A stretch of 64,000 nt of DNA from Tetrahymena thermophila SB210 (lineage: Eukaryota > Ciliophora > Oligohymenophorea > Hymenostomatida > Tetrahymenidae): contig NW_002476153.1 in the NCBI RefSeq assembly GCF_000189635.1, positions 62,001 to 126,000 of the forward strand, given 5' to 3'. Position 1 is the stretch's first letter. Every line of letters begins with the position of its first letter. The notes below the pieces were generated by a model that did not search any database, was not told the DNA's origin, and worked only from the letters and a program-made list of their open reading frames with translations. Shown piece by piece: positions 1 to 12,048 of the stretch. Position numbers and translations under genes: made by a program.

Positions 1-16
1 ATTTTAATTTTAACAG

Positions 17-2647
17 GTATAGAGTGAAGAGAGATCTAGAAGTAGTGTATTGGTTTATGATAGATGTTAGTCAGTAATCTGTTAGCAATGGGTTTTTAAG
101 GAGTACTTGTGAAGGAATAAGAAGCGCTCTAATGTCGAAAACAATGCAATCAAATAAATCACATATTAAGGTTTTTATAAAATATAATTTTAGTTAATTC
201 CTAATTATTTTAAATATATAATTTAAAAAGATAGGAATTATAGGATATGATAATGAACTACACTTGTTCAACATAAGCAGTAGATTGAAAAATCCATAAA
301 TATTTGTGTATAAAGATTTAGAGGAATAAATGGATATCTTAAACAAAGATACTTTGTTTCATTTAAATGAATAAACTACAGAAAATTAAGAAGAAAAGGG
401 TGAGAAAGGTTTCTTTACTAAACTTATAGAAAATATAAAACCCAAGTAAGATCCAATTGTTAAATAAGCAATAGAGCCTAAACATTAAAAATTAGATTAC
501 GAATATCCTTTTCCAGATGACATAGTTAACAGCTTTTCAGATTGTGAAAAGCATCTTTTTACTTTATTAGATTAAATTGAAATAATGTACGAATAGAAAT
601 ATAAAAATTTTGATAGTGAATCTAGTAGTTAAAAGCAAGCAGCAAAATAAAATTAGAATATATTTTTTAAAGCACTTGAATTTAGTTTAGATCATATTAA
701 ATTTACAGGTGGAAAGTTATTTATTTTTCATTCTAGTCTGAATGTTCAAGCTCCAGTTAATAAAAATTATACAATATTTTCAATATAAAATAAGTTCGAA
801 GACACTTTTATTACTCCTTGCATATTTTATTAGAAATCTATGTTATCTAGGGATATAGTATCCTTTGTTTATAAAATAACTAAAGAAACAAATGGAGAAA
901 TTTATGATATTTCCCCAGCTGACATCTAAAATAAAAAGTATCAAAGTGACCTAGCAGAATCAATTACTATTAAGTAAAGTTTCGAATCAGTTTTAAGACT
1001 TAGATGCTCAAATGGGTGGTCAATTTCTAATTGTATGGGTAATACTAGCTTGAGGACAGATACATATAATTTGCTAAATATGAACTGCGATGTGTAATTT
1101 TATTTTTAAAATTAAAATAATCAAATCTTATTTTTATTTATAGGAAAACTCATATTATTTTAGAAGTTTAAAATGAAATACAATAAAATAAAATAAATTA
1201 TTTCTGCTTTTAGGTAAATTAGCTCATTATTATATCAATTATTTATTTGGAATAATTTTCAATTAAATCTAAAAATATAATTTAAATTTTATTATCTTAG
1301 ACTTAATTATTCACTTTTTGAAAAAAATTAAATACAATATTCAGTTTATTTTATCATAAATTTAAATAGAGTTGTCTTCTTTTTACAAACACTAAACAGC
1401 AGAGGATTATGAGAGTTCATAATTTTATATTGCCTTTGACGAATAATCATTTGAACATATTTTAAAGTATAAACCCAAAGATATTAATGACTTATTACTC
1501 TAAACTATACTTGGAATAAGTAAAAAAGACTTTATTAAATTATAAAGTTATATGAGATATATTCAATATAAACAGATAATTCACAAGATAGGAGATAGCA
1601 AGCAATTTGAAACATATGTAACTCAGTAGCTTAGATTATTAATATCTATTTAATTGTAATGTAACAGAGTAACTAACTAACTATTTTATTCTGTTTTTTT
1701 AGATTGAAATTAATTTATTAATTATAAAGGCAGCTTTACTCCCATGTATGGAAATAGTTATTTTAAGCATCTTAGGGTTGTTTAAGCAGAAGAATTTTCT
1801 ATAAAGTAATTTAAATTCATAATAAATCAAGTAAAATATTTATTTATTACAAAATAGAAGATATTCCTTAAGGATTAGATAGTGCATTAAATTAGATAAT
1901 TTCCTATTAACGAATGAGTCCAACTGAGTTAGATTCATAATTTGTGCCAATCATATTTGACTTAGAGGAAATCAAAAACTCTAAAGTATATGATGAAAAA
2001 GGACAATATGTCTTTCCTAAATCTCTAAGTTTGAGCTATTAAAGTATTTATGATAAAGAAATTATATTAGGAGATTTTGGAAAAGAATTTATTATTTTCA
2101 TTATTTCAGCGTAAGAATATTTCTTTTTCTTCTGAATAGCTAAAATTATATTTACTTAATAGGAATGTACAGTAAGATACCTTAAAATCTGTCTTTAATA
2201 CTACAGATTTAACCGAAATAAAGAAAAAAACTAAGGTATTTTTTTGAAAATAAATAATAAATTATTTAAATTAATTTATATTTAAAAAAATAAAAAGGAT
2301 GAATTTTATAAAAATACATCTTCGGTATCTGAAAAAGTAATGATACTTTTAAACAGTCTATCTTAGTAAATTTATTAATTTGAATGTAAATTTATTAATG
2401 TAATATAAATAAATAAAGTATCAAGACAAGATCTTATGTAGATTTCAGTATTATAATTACAGATTAAGGTGACCCAAGAGAATTTGAGTATAAATTTATA
2501 AATAAAATAACAAATATTTGAATAAAAATATTATTTTTATTTAGGTTTTATTATAAATTAATTGAGGATAAATACGAATCGTTCTAAAAAGGCTATAATA
2601 AGAGCTACGAAGAGTTTGTTGACGAGCTTTTAAAATAAATTAATTGA
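17..2647 (+). CDS. SEC24: Sec24-like COPII coat subunit, 5' partial
   Basis: Sec24 is the cargo-binding subunit of the COPII coat at ER exit sites. The window opens inside an intron; exons read 17-170, 231-1093, 1144-1213, 1370-1519, 1576-1668, 1730-1830, 1883-2110, 2163-2235, 2298-2385, 2442-2487 and 2545-2647, and all phases join. Visible family landmarks in order: the trunk segment VVYWFMIDVS, the IGIIGYDNELHLFNIS strand, GGKLFIFHSS, then SFESVLRLRCSNGWSISNCMGN (here given in full only as a landmark), RIMRVHN, a helical segment ending LGLFKQKNF, the gelsolin-like part YVFPKSLSLSY...LGDFGKEFIIF, and the C-terminal helix FYYKLIEDKYES. The zinc finger and N-terminus lie upstream of the window. 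TAA/TAG codons are used freely as Gln. It is a divergent Sec24 rather than Sec23, judged by the RCSNG...GN pattern. The family is secure; individual splice sites are inferred. Confidence 0.88.
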
Positions 2648-3130
2648 AGGAATTACCTTTAATTCAATGAGTGGATCAACAATCTTTTATTATATTTAAA
2701 AAAAACAAGCTCAAATGAAAAATTAACAGCTTAAAAATTTATTTTTTATCACCATAAGTTTTTATTGAAATAACAAAATGGCTTATAAAAAATTTCAATT
2801 ATGAATTTTATTTAAAAAAAATTATTATGCAAATATCACTTTTATATCAAATATTTATATGTAAAATGTTTTAGTTATATAAATTATGAGAGTTATCTCG
2901 TTTTTGGTACATTTAATCAGATAATATTTAAGTAGCAGCTTGATAGATATTCATATTAAAAGCACTTCATATTTTGGCAAATCTATCATTTGATTTATAA
3001 TATTTAACTTGAATTAATTAATTGATTGAAAATAATTAATTTTATAAAAAAAATATCATTTTGTAGTAATTTTGATTAATAAAGTAAAGTAAAAAGTGTT
3101 CATAAATATTTAAAGTAGTATTACATACAG
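2648..3130. other. AT-rich intergenic spacer
   Basis: This spacer lies between the Sec24-like and Rxt3-like genes, both on the plus strand, so it must hold the 3' end of the first and the promoter of the second. I see no open frame with protein-like composition and no recognisable signal apart from A/T runs. Confidence 0.6.
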
Positions 3131-6067
3131 ATGAGTAAATAAAGTGAAATGGAAGAAATAGAATACGAATCCTCTGTATCAAGCAACTTATCATTTTTAG
3201 AAGAGTAGCCAATCAAGAAATCTGATAATAATTCTCCATAAAAAAATAACGCTTTTAGTAAGTAGTAAAAGGAATCAAAAGATAAGGGTTCCAATAAATA
3301 GGGAAATAATGAAGAAGGAAGCTAGCCTGAAGCAGCTGAAAAAGAAAAATAATCACTTACCCCATAATTAACAAAAACTTCTGAAAATAAACCTACTGAA
3401 AAATAATCTTCTTAAGATGCTGCTGAGTCTGAACATAATAAAAAAAGTAAGAATAATAACTTTTATTCATAAATTTATTTACTCTTTATTTTTCCCGGCC
3501 TAATATGAGATATTAGAAATTTTAAAATAAAATAATTTTTTATGACTTTATTATCTAAAAGAAGAAGAACCAAATGTAGATATGGAGGAGGAATAGCCAG
3601 CAGATGAATAGGAAGAAGTTGATGAGGCAAATATTGATGAAGAAGCCAATAATAATAATCATACTCATAATCAACAAAAGGAAAGTGATGAAGAGAATGA
3701 TGAAGATAAAGAAGACGAAGACAAGGAAGATGAAGAAGAAGGATAAGAAGGTGGTAATAATTAAAAAGATAGCAAAGAAAATGATAAAAGCTAAGGTGCT
3801 AACTCGAATATAAAGAAAAAAGGTTAATAGTAATCTAACTCAGCTTCTTAAAAAAAAACCTAGCAAAAAGGCAAAGCAAATAGTAGTAGTAATTCATAGC
3901 ACCTTAATGCATCTAAGTAAAATAACAATTAAGCACCCACCAGTAGTAGTAGCAAATAAAATATATCTAAATCTGCAAACTAGTAAACTTCAAATGCTAA
4001 CAAGTAGTCTTAAGAACCATCATAAGCATAGAATTAGAAATTAAATTAAAAAAGAAATATGGCACAAAGATAGCTAGAAGAAGATTAGCCAAAGACTAGC
4101 TAAATACAACAAGCTACCCAAAATAATTCTTTATCAAACGGAAATCAAGCTACAACTCCAACTAACCAAACGCCATAAGCATCTTAAAGCACAGCAACTT
4201 AATAGCAAGCTCCTAAACCTACAAAGAAACTATCATCTAAATTTTACTTATACAAGGAAGGTAAACGATTAATAACTTTATGAATAATAAATAAATAAAT
4301 TAATACATAAGTAAATAAATAAATAAACTAGATATTAAAGATTATAATTAAGCTATATTATCAAAATTATAATAAAGATCTACTAAATTATTTATAAAAT
4401 TTTATTTAAAAATCTATTATAAATAATTAGGTGTTAAGTTACCCGATCTTAGTGAGCAATTAAATTAAACAATAGAAGTTAGAGTATCTAAAGAGTACAT
4501 ACATCGTTTCAATAAGTAGTACCTTTCTAGAAATATATGGGGAAGTGAAAATTATACAAGCGACTCTGATATTGTTTGCATTTTAATACATCATGGATTT
4601 GTAAAGTTTGATTAACCTGAACTTTTGAAGGATTCTAAATACGCAGGAGTATAAGTAACTTTCACAGTTAGTAAAAACAGAAAAACATATATCAGCCAGG
4701 AAAAGAATAACATCACCTCTCGTTCAAATAAAGCTTATCAAGGATACACAATAAAGCCAAACTCATGCAATTTCATTACAACCCTTGGTTCGTAAGAGGA
4801 TCTAAATAGAAACGCTGCTTTGATGTGTACCCCTGTTGGTAGAAAGAAAGTAAAATTATGAAAATTTTTTGCAAAATAATTGTGATAGACAAGCCATTTG
4901 TAGAATCATCATTATGATAAAAAGTTTCTAATTTTTTTCAAAATTAGAGTTTTATTTTTCTATAAATTAAAAAAAATAAATATTTTAAGACAAACTTTGA
5001 AAAACAAACAAGGAATATAAAAAATTTATCATATTATATTAAAAAATGCTACTATGCATTTATCACTATCACTAACAACTAACCATTTTAGCTATATTTA
5101 GTTAAAATTTATCAATATATTTTTTAACTTAGTTTCTATATTAAAGTCAAGATAATCCAATAATTTAAAAATATTGATTTAGAAAAATTGATTGATTTAT
5201 CTAATAAAAATAGTTCAGTGGTTTTTAATGAAATAAATATGTCACCAATTTATCAAGTTTTTAAAAAATTTTTTTAAAACCCTAGCTGACCATTAATTCA
5301 AAGCTGTTTATGAATTTTACGCTATCTTATTTTTTTGTTCTTATTAGAATTAATCATATCAATAATAGATTAACTAGATTTTAAACCTAAATTTTTGAGT
5401 TGAGCTGTTTGTTATTTTTTAACTAGCAAAAAAAAAGAGCGCTGACCTTTACTTGCTCTATAAATTTAATTTTGTGTTTAGTTTTAGCTTTTAGTGCAAC
5501 CAAAATATGATTGGCTAGTTATTTTAACTTTTTAAACTGCTTGTCTATTATTTTTACTTTAAAAAACAGCAAACAAATTTAAAAATCTATTTTTATTAAA
5601 AGATTAAACCAAACTTCGTCCTTTAGCCTAGAAATATTTTGCCTATCCCTGAAGTAAATATAATATTCAATTTGAGTAATGACCCAGCATATAAGTATAG
5701 CATTGTCAACTTTTGTGATAAAAGTGATGAATCGAAAGATTGGATGAGTCATAAACTTTAAACACATGCTCTCTACATAGAAAATGATTAAGATAGATAC
5801 GAAATTAGTAGAGTGCCTGAAGGTGAAATGAATTTAGTGAATGAATTCGATGCTTATAAGCTTTCTAGAGTGAAAGATCCTCAACAGTTTGATAATGAAG
5901 AGATGCAAAAACAAAGCATTCCTCTTTCTTCAAATATGGTTGAGCTCATACACACAGACTTAGACTGGAGTGATTTTAAATGGGGTTCTAATGTTTTAAT
6001 AATTAAAGACATAGAAATTAAAAATTTAAAATGCTTTAAATTTTACATAAAGAATTAAGTAGATTGA
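3131..6067 (+). CDS. RXT3: Rxt3-domain protein, HDAC-complex subunit-like
   Basis: Rxt3 is a subunit of the yeast Rpd3L histone deacetylase complex. Exons 3131-3446, 3562-4260, 4431-4849 and 5627-6067 join in phase to about 624 residues. Residues 1-340 are low complexity: acidic E/D runs around 110-160, then Q/N/S-rich sequence. The recognisable part starts near residue 345 with IEVRVSKEYIHRFNKQY, followed by RNIWGSENYTSDSDIVCILIHHG, which matches the family hallmark (N-x-x-V, R-x-LWG-x-x-x-YTDDSDIVAxLIH). The last exon continues it with LPIPEVNIIFNLSNDPAYKYS and VELIHTDLDWSDFKWG. Intron 3 is unusually long at 777 nt. The stop at 6065-6067 may not be final: a GT at 6059 and a T-rich acceptor ending at 6199 would add 54 residues, to a TGA at 6362-6364. 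The product is probably nuclear. The family call is good; the C-terminus is uncertain. Confidence 0.8.
4850..5626 (+). other. Long intron of the Rxt3-like gene
   Basis: This 777-nt GT...AG intron begins gtaaaatta and ends gtcctttag. It is needed because frame and family similarity resume at 5627. Other introns in the window are mostly 40-100 nt. I see no exon inside it that would keep phase and extend the Rxt3 domain. Confidence 0.6.
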
Positions 6068-6367
6068 TTGATTGAATGAAGTTCCTACATTAGAGAAATA
6101 GAATCAACATTTAATAAACAGATAAATCAATAAATAAAAACAAAATAAATATATACAAACAGCTCACTTACTTTAATTTATTTTATTTTTTTATAACAGT
6201 GTGCCAAGAGAGCTGGTTAATTTGAAAATTAAACTAAAGGCTAGTTAGTTTTCCATCATATTATTGACTAGAAAAAAATAATTTAGCTAGCCAAAAAATT
6301 TAAATTTATTTAATTTTTACATGTTCAAAATTATGAGGATCTCAATTTATATAAATTTGTGTGAATA

Positions 6368-8505
6368 TTTGACAAATATATTTTTTAGATAATTCGAATT
6401 TATGCATCAAATTTTATTTGTTTTTTTATAAATTGTTTACTATGTTATATATGTACATATCCATATTTCGTTCGATACTTGAGTTACATCAAATTTAATT
6501 AATTTTTGTACTTTTTATAAGCCGGTGTTAGATATTTTTAATAAATCGAAAACTGCATTATCATCCTCTTTTATTTGCATTAAAAAAGGAAATTAAATAG
6601 ATAATTTGACATATTTAGTCTTTGAGAGTTTCAAGTTTTAGTATTTGATAATGTAATAAATTAACTTAAATATTTTCATTTAAAACTAAATTTTAAAGCT
6701 TTTGGGCTTTGAAACCTTTTCCTTCTCAAAAAATAAAAATGATAAAATAAAATAAAAAAATATTGATAAAGTGAATGGTTTTTTAAAAATTTTTCTCTTT
6801 TGAATGACTCAATTAAATTTTCTGACGAGAATAACGAACGAACGCTGCTATCTGGATTGGATTAGATTGAATTGTATTAATTTGATTGATTTTAATTAGT
6901 TAGATCGAATTTTTAATAATTAATTTTTATTTGTTTTCCATAAATTTTTAGATTAAAGCCAAATCTTAATTTTTGTACTATTTTTTTCTTTACTCAATTT
7001 TCCATATTATCCTTGTATTTTACATTATTCTTTTTATTAAAAACTATTTTCTTCTATGATAAAACTTGGTTATATTTGTTACGTTAATTTTTTCACAAAT
7101 TTTTTTAAACTTAAAAATTTTGTACTACTTTTACAAGCTTGCATATTTTTAAAATGAATTAAAAAATTGTATGGTAATATTGTACGAAATCAATTCATAT
7201 TTTAGCATTACATTTTTCTTCCTAGCAATAATATACAAAATAAAGATGTTTCTCCTATCTTTTAAATGAGTGTGGATTTTTAAATTATTTATTTTTAATT
7301 TATAAGGTTACAAAATTTGATTGAAAAGTGCATCATATAAGCACGATGATTTCAAATACCACTGAATAAAGAAGAATAGAATGTTAAATAACAAAACATG
7401 AATGTATAAAAGATAAATATGTTACTTTCTTTTTCCATCTAAAAATGTTAATTTGAAAGGACACAGAATAATATAGAAAATGAGGATTTTATAATATCTC
7501 AAACAAATGCATGATCCTCTATGAAGGAGTAAATCAATTATTTTTATATAGATCATTTTTCTTGATCATAGTAATAAGAAAACATATATAGAACTATTAC
7601 TAGAAAAAAAATGCAATATGTTTAATTGATGATAATAATAATCATGGGAAAATATTAATATTTTTATTTATACTAATTAGTGAATTTTATGTACCTAAAG
7701 ACAAAATTTTCTTAAAATAATATTCGTAAGGAAAATTGATCAAATTATTTAACAATCTCTGTGTCTGTCTTTAATAAATAATTTGTATATATTCGTCTAA
7801 ATACCCTAGAAAACACAAGAAATATTCTGTCAAAAAACATTATTTATTTAATTTTTAATTAGTTTACATCAGTTATATGTAAGTAAGTATTCATTTAAAG
7901 TTTTTATTTTCCCTAATTCCACTATTTATTATTTAATAAAATTATTTCATGTCTAGTTTTCCTCCTTTAAGTTCATCATAAATATAAAACGCAAATTTTT
8001 TTAGCTAAAAATGAAATTTTGAATTAAGATTAAGATTAGTTTCAATTGAAAATTTATAATTGTGTTATTCGATAACGAAATCGTATTACCAAGTTATAAT
8101 TGTGATCTTGAAAGAATCCTTCTTTAGGATAAGCTTTACTCATCTGCTTTGAATTTCGATTAAAGAATATCGAATTTATGTATTCAAAGAATTTTTTGTG
8201 AAATATTATTCAAAGAAAGAATGCGAGAAGATCGATAAATAAATAGATTTTTAGGTAGTTAGGTAGCTATGTGTTAAGAGGAAGATAAGATATTTTACTT
8301 TAATATTGATATAATATAGTAAATTCGTTGAGTTGTTAAGAATTTTTTGTATTTTTATAAGAAAGATTACTTGAAGGCAAAATAATAACTTCGACTTTGG
8401 CTAACTGACTGTGATATTTATTGAAGCTATATTCTCTTTCAATGTGAAAATTTTACTTCAACTCTCAGCTACTGTGTTTATTTAATAGATTTTATCATTC
8501 ACTGA
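6368..8505. other. AT-rich intergenic desert, first part
   Basis: No gene-like frame is visible. Sequence is dominated by A/T runs and by short simple motifs such as TTGATTGAT and AATAAAT. A small open frame at about 8221-8340 (starting MREDRQ) is no longer than expected when TGA is the only stop. Confidence 0.5.
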
Positions 8506-9084
8506 TTGATAACGATAATAATTTAGAAGAAAGAAAGAGCCGTCTTAATATTATTACCATAAAAATTCACAAAGTATACTGGGTAGACTTAAAAAAAAAC
8601 TAAATAGAGAAACAAAATTTATAAGATAAAGGTTAAATTAGAATTTTAAATCATCTAGTTTACACTACCTCTTTTCTCAATAGCCAGGCGTCTTGTGGAA
8701 GACTCTGCTCAGTACTATTTCTTTACTGAAAAAAAAAATAACTTAAATATTTTGTATTCAAGATATTTTTCCATCAAATTAATTCAATCCAGTTATCTAA
8801 ATTCACTGCTAAAAGAAGTTTCCAACTTACTAATTATTAGTAAGGATAACACTTTTGCATTTGATAAAAGAAATTTACACCTAAATAATCTACTATATAT
8901 CAATAAAAAGGAGCTTTAATTTCTAAGTTTGTACAGATAACTCACTAAATTCAATAAAAATATTTTTAATAATCTGTGCAATTGGCTTCATAAACATCTA
9001 TTTTTTCGTTTTGTATTTTCTTTCATTTTTCTTTACTGTCTAATTTTTTTTGAATACTTTTTACGTTCGATTTTGCACCTTTGA
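8506..9084 (+). other. Coding-like open stretch, possible gene remnant
   Basis: One frame is free of TGA for 193 codons, and from 8695 it has few TAA/TAG codons and noticeably more G+C than its surroundings. The translation looks protein-like (for example KEVSNLLIISKDNTFAF around 8810-8860), but it starts at a GTG, has no clear ATG and matches no family I recognise. A run this long is not improbable in a one-stop code. It may be an exon of an unrecognised gene, a decayed gene, or chance. Confidence 0.25.
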
Positions 9085-9210
9085 ATAGCAAAAAGCTAAG
9101 TGAGTGAGATATTCACATAGTACCTTCTTGCACAAACTTGCTTATTTTATAATTTTAAATAAATAAATCGACATTTTACAAGGTTTAATTCTCTTTAAAA
9201 ATATTTTAGA

Positions 9211-9619
9211 AAAAAGAAAGAAAAGTAGCTATGATAAATTAGTTTAATTTTTCAAACGAAAATACAAAAATTATGAGAAATCACTTATCTATAATATTGA
9301 ACTGATTGAAGTGTTATCATCTAATAATGATATTAGAAGGAATGCTAAAGCAAGGGAGATATTGTTTAAAATATTCACAGATAATTTTTGTACAAGAGAA
9401 GCAAATGAAAAAATTATCCCAATTTAAATAGGCACAAAAAAAAAAGTAGTGAAGAATAATATATCAAAATAAATGTGTGAAAGTAAAATATCAAATATAT
9501 GGCACTCATTTTATAAAGTATTTTAATTCAATAACACTTTTAATGAATTATTTTCTCTTAAATGTTCATTTTTTTCTTATGTTTTTCATTTGAAAAAATT
9601 ATAATTTGGGTTTTTGTGA
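9211..9619 (+). other. Coding-like open stretch, possible exon or remnant
   Basis: It follows a good acceptor-like sequence (atattttag, ending at 9210). The frame reads a basic, helix-prone peptide, for example YDKLVQFFKRKYKNYEKS and LSSNNDIRRNAKAREILF, then degrades into T-rich sequence before a TGA at 9617-9619. No start codon or upstream exon could be assigned. It could belong with the stretch at 8506-9084 as parts of one decayed gene. No function can be assigned. Confidence 0.25.
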
Positions 9620-11986
9620 AGCAAATATTTTGATGTGAGATATTCAAATAGTTTAGAAGATGAATCCATCCTACAAAATTATAGTTTCATAGAGAATAAA
9701 AAGTGTTTATTGAATAAATGAAGATTTCGAATACAGTGAAAAACAAAGAATAGAAAAATTTATCAGCCGCTGAGAATAGTTAGTTTACACATAAATATAA
9801 ATCTATTTATATAAAATTAAATTAGTATTATTGTGATTATCTAAAAATTTGCTCCAGATAAGCATGAGTTTTGTTTAAATTTTTTTTTATAGCTATTGTT
9901 TGCAAATATTTCTAACAAAGTCAAAAAAAATATAAATAAAAAAATTTGGATAGAAAAAAAACTTCTTTCTTTCTTTCTTTCTTTTTTTATTCATTCAAAA
10001 AATTAAAAATTAACTTTTTACATTCAATTTTTTATATAGAGAATCATGTAAAAAAACAAGTGTTATATTTACTTTTACTGCTCCTAAATAAAATTTTCTA
10101 TATTAACGAGCTAGTTAATTCTTGCGTTTTATTACTTATTTCTTGAAGAAAATAAAATTATAATTTTTGCAATAATTTAGCAACAGAGTTGCTCAATTAA
10201 AAAAAATTATTTAAATGAAAGGTATTCTATTACAAATTTAGACTAAAAAGTTTATTTTTAACAACAACAATAATAGTTCTATAAATAAAAAATGCTTTAT
10301 TAGATCTTTTTGAGTTAAGACTAAACTAATTGAAAATATATGATGCGATTTAGATTATTATTAAGCAAATTAAGATTGATTGTGTGGGGACTACAAAACT
10401 TTATTCAATTTATGGTTCTTAATTAACTAATTATTAATTTATTTCAAAAGCTTTTCTGATTATGTTTTCAAATTAGTAAATTCCCCTTGCTCTATATCTT
10501 ACTATCAAAATATATGTTACCTAAAGATAAAGATATGAGCACGGACATTTAAAAAGCAATAATTTGAATATATTTGACTGATTTTATAAAAAATAGATTA
10601 ATGAGATACTTACTCATATTTTGGGATAAACGAAGATAAGATTAAAATTTAATCTAATTCTTGATTATTGTAAATTTGAGTATAGATATTTCTAAATAAT
10701 ATTTGAAAACAGTGTTACCATAAATAATAAGATTTTGTGTAATCCTTAAAGAGAATGAAACCTAATTTTATATGTAATAAGTGAGCTAAATTAGATAATT
10801 AGACCTTTTTTTTTAAGATGGCACTAAAAGGATTAAATAAATATATTCAAAAACATTTTAAAAAAAGAAAAATAGTAAAATGTATTTTAGAGGGTATCTA
10901 TCTTAAGAAGCGTAACTTTTTACATTACAAAATATTACAAAATTCTTTGGAATTAACTAGTTAAAACATTGAAAAATCAAATAGACTCTTGAGATTGATC
11001 AAGGATATATACTATATATAAATTTATGTAATGTAAAAAGAAAATTTAATCATTTGGAGATATAATAAGTAAAATAATAACAAATGTATCATATTTTGTA
11101 AAAATCAAATTAATAATTGATAAAAAAGTTATCACAAAAATTTTTAATTTTTCTATTTGAAGAAAAAGATAATTTCCCATTTTCAAATATTTGATTTCTA
11201 TCTTACTTTTATAGAAAATAAGCGTCTTTAATTCCCTCTTGAAATTTACGCTTAATATTTTACTAAGTTATGTAAAAATTTCCTGTGTAAGAATTTATTA
11301 TACTGAAATTACTTTTTAAGTGTCACCTCAGTTAATTAAAATAGCCAATTTAAAAGCGTTCTACTCTTTTATAGAAGTAATTTTCTAGTTTTAATATAAT
11401 TAAGCTTCGAGATTTTTCTTTATTAATTATCTTTGTTCACATGCAGTATTTTTTAGCTTGCTTTTGGTTCTACATAATATATGTAGTTTTATTTTTTTAA
11501 AGTAATGTCAATAATCTCTATTTCTAAAAGTGCAAATTCTTTATTGTAAAAAAATATTATTAATTTTAGTTTAAAGTATAATTAAATTTGTTTTTAATGA
11601 ACCAAGAAGATGAATTGTATTGTCTAAAATAAGTGATAATAAATTATAAATCGTGCTCGAATCACTAATTTTATATTTCATGAATTCAAATAGTAAATTT
11701 AAGCTCATAATACTGCGACTTATATTTAATACTACAAAATATTTAATTCATTTAGTGATTAATTAATGGGGAAAAGTAATTTAATTTTCATTATGAAAAA
11801 ATAATTGTAACATAAAATACAAAATTTGTTTCTTTAAAGTATTTTAAACTTTATTGTTTAAATCTTTAATTTTCAGAAAATACCAATTTTTTATCAGAAA
11901 TGTAACATTTAACTTATAAATAATTTATGTAATCTATAAAGTGATACTAATTTAAATTATAAACTGATAAAAATCTTTGATTTTTA
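9620..11986. other. AT-rich intergenic desert, middle part
   Basis: This stretch has no convincing coding frame on either strand. It contains a TTCT microsatellite near 9963-9985 and otherwise A/T-rich unique sequence. Confidence 0.5.
9963..9985 (+). repeat. TTCT microsatellite
   Basis: About five to six copies of TTCT run into a T tract. It is a simple-sequence repeat in intergenic DNA with no inferred function. Confidence 0.85.
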
Positions 11987-12048
11987 AGGTTTAAATTAGT
12001 ACATAACGGAGAATGAAGGAAGGTACGAAATGGAGGCTTATTAAACCT
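11987..12048. other. G+C island enclosed by 8-bp inverted repeat; possible structured RNA
   Basis: AGGTTTAA (11987-11994) and TTAAACCT (12041-12048) are perfect inverted repeats enclosing a segment much richer in G than the surrounding desert, including two copies of GTAC. The arrangement could fold as a stem of at least 8 bp closing a loop of about 46 nt. It resembles no RNA family I can name, and it could instead be a remnant of coding sequence. Confidence 0.3.

Noticed and set aside
1370..1680. Alternative frame in the Sec24 region reading an uninterrupted 100-codon protein ending VFLD
   Set aside because: It loses the Sec24 landmark RIMRVHN and would need the preceding exon to end out of phase. 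The second half of that frame is instead used as exon 1576-1668.
1831..1857. A 27-nt intron in the Sec24-like gene
   Set aside because: It does not restore phase; the 52-nt intron 1831-1882 does and gives Sec24-like sequence on both sides.
3604..3813. K/I-rich plus-strand ORF
   Set aside because: It is an out-of-frame shadow of the acidic, repetitive second exon of the Rxt3-like gene.
9946..10146. ORF rich in F/L/I around the TTCT repeat
   Set aside because: The translation is that of simple sequence and AT-rich noncoding DNA, with no initiation context or family signal.
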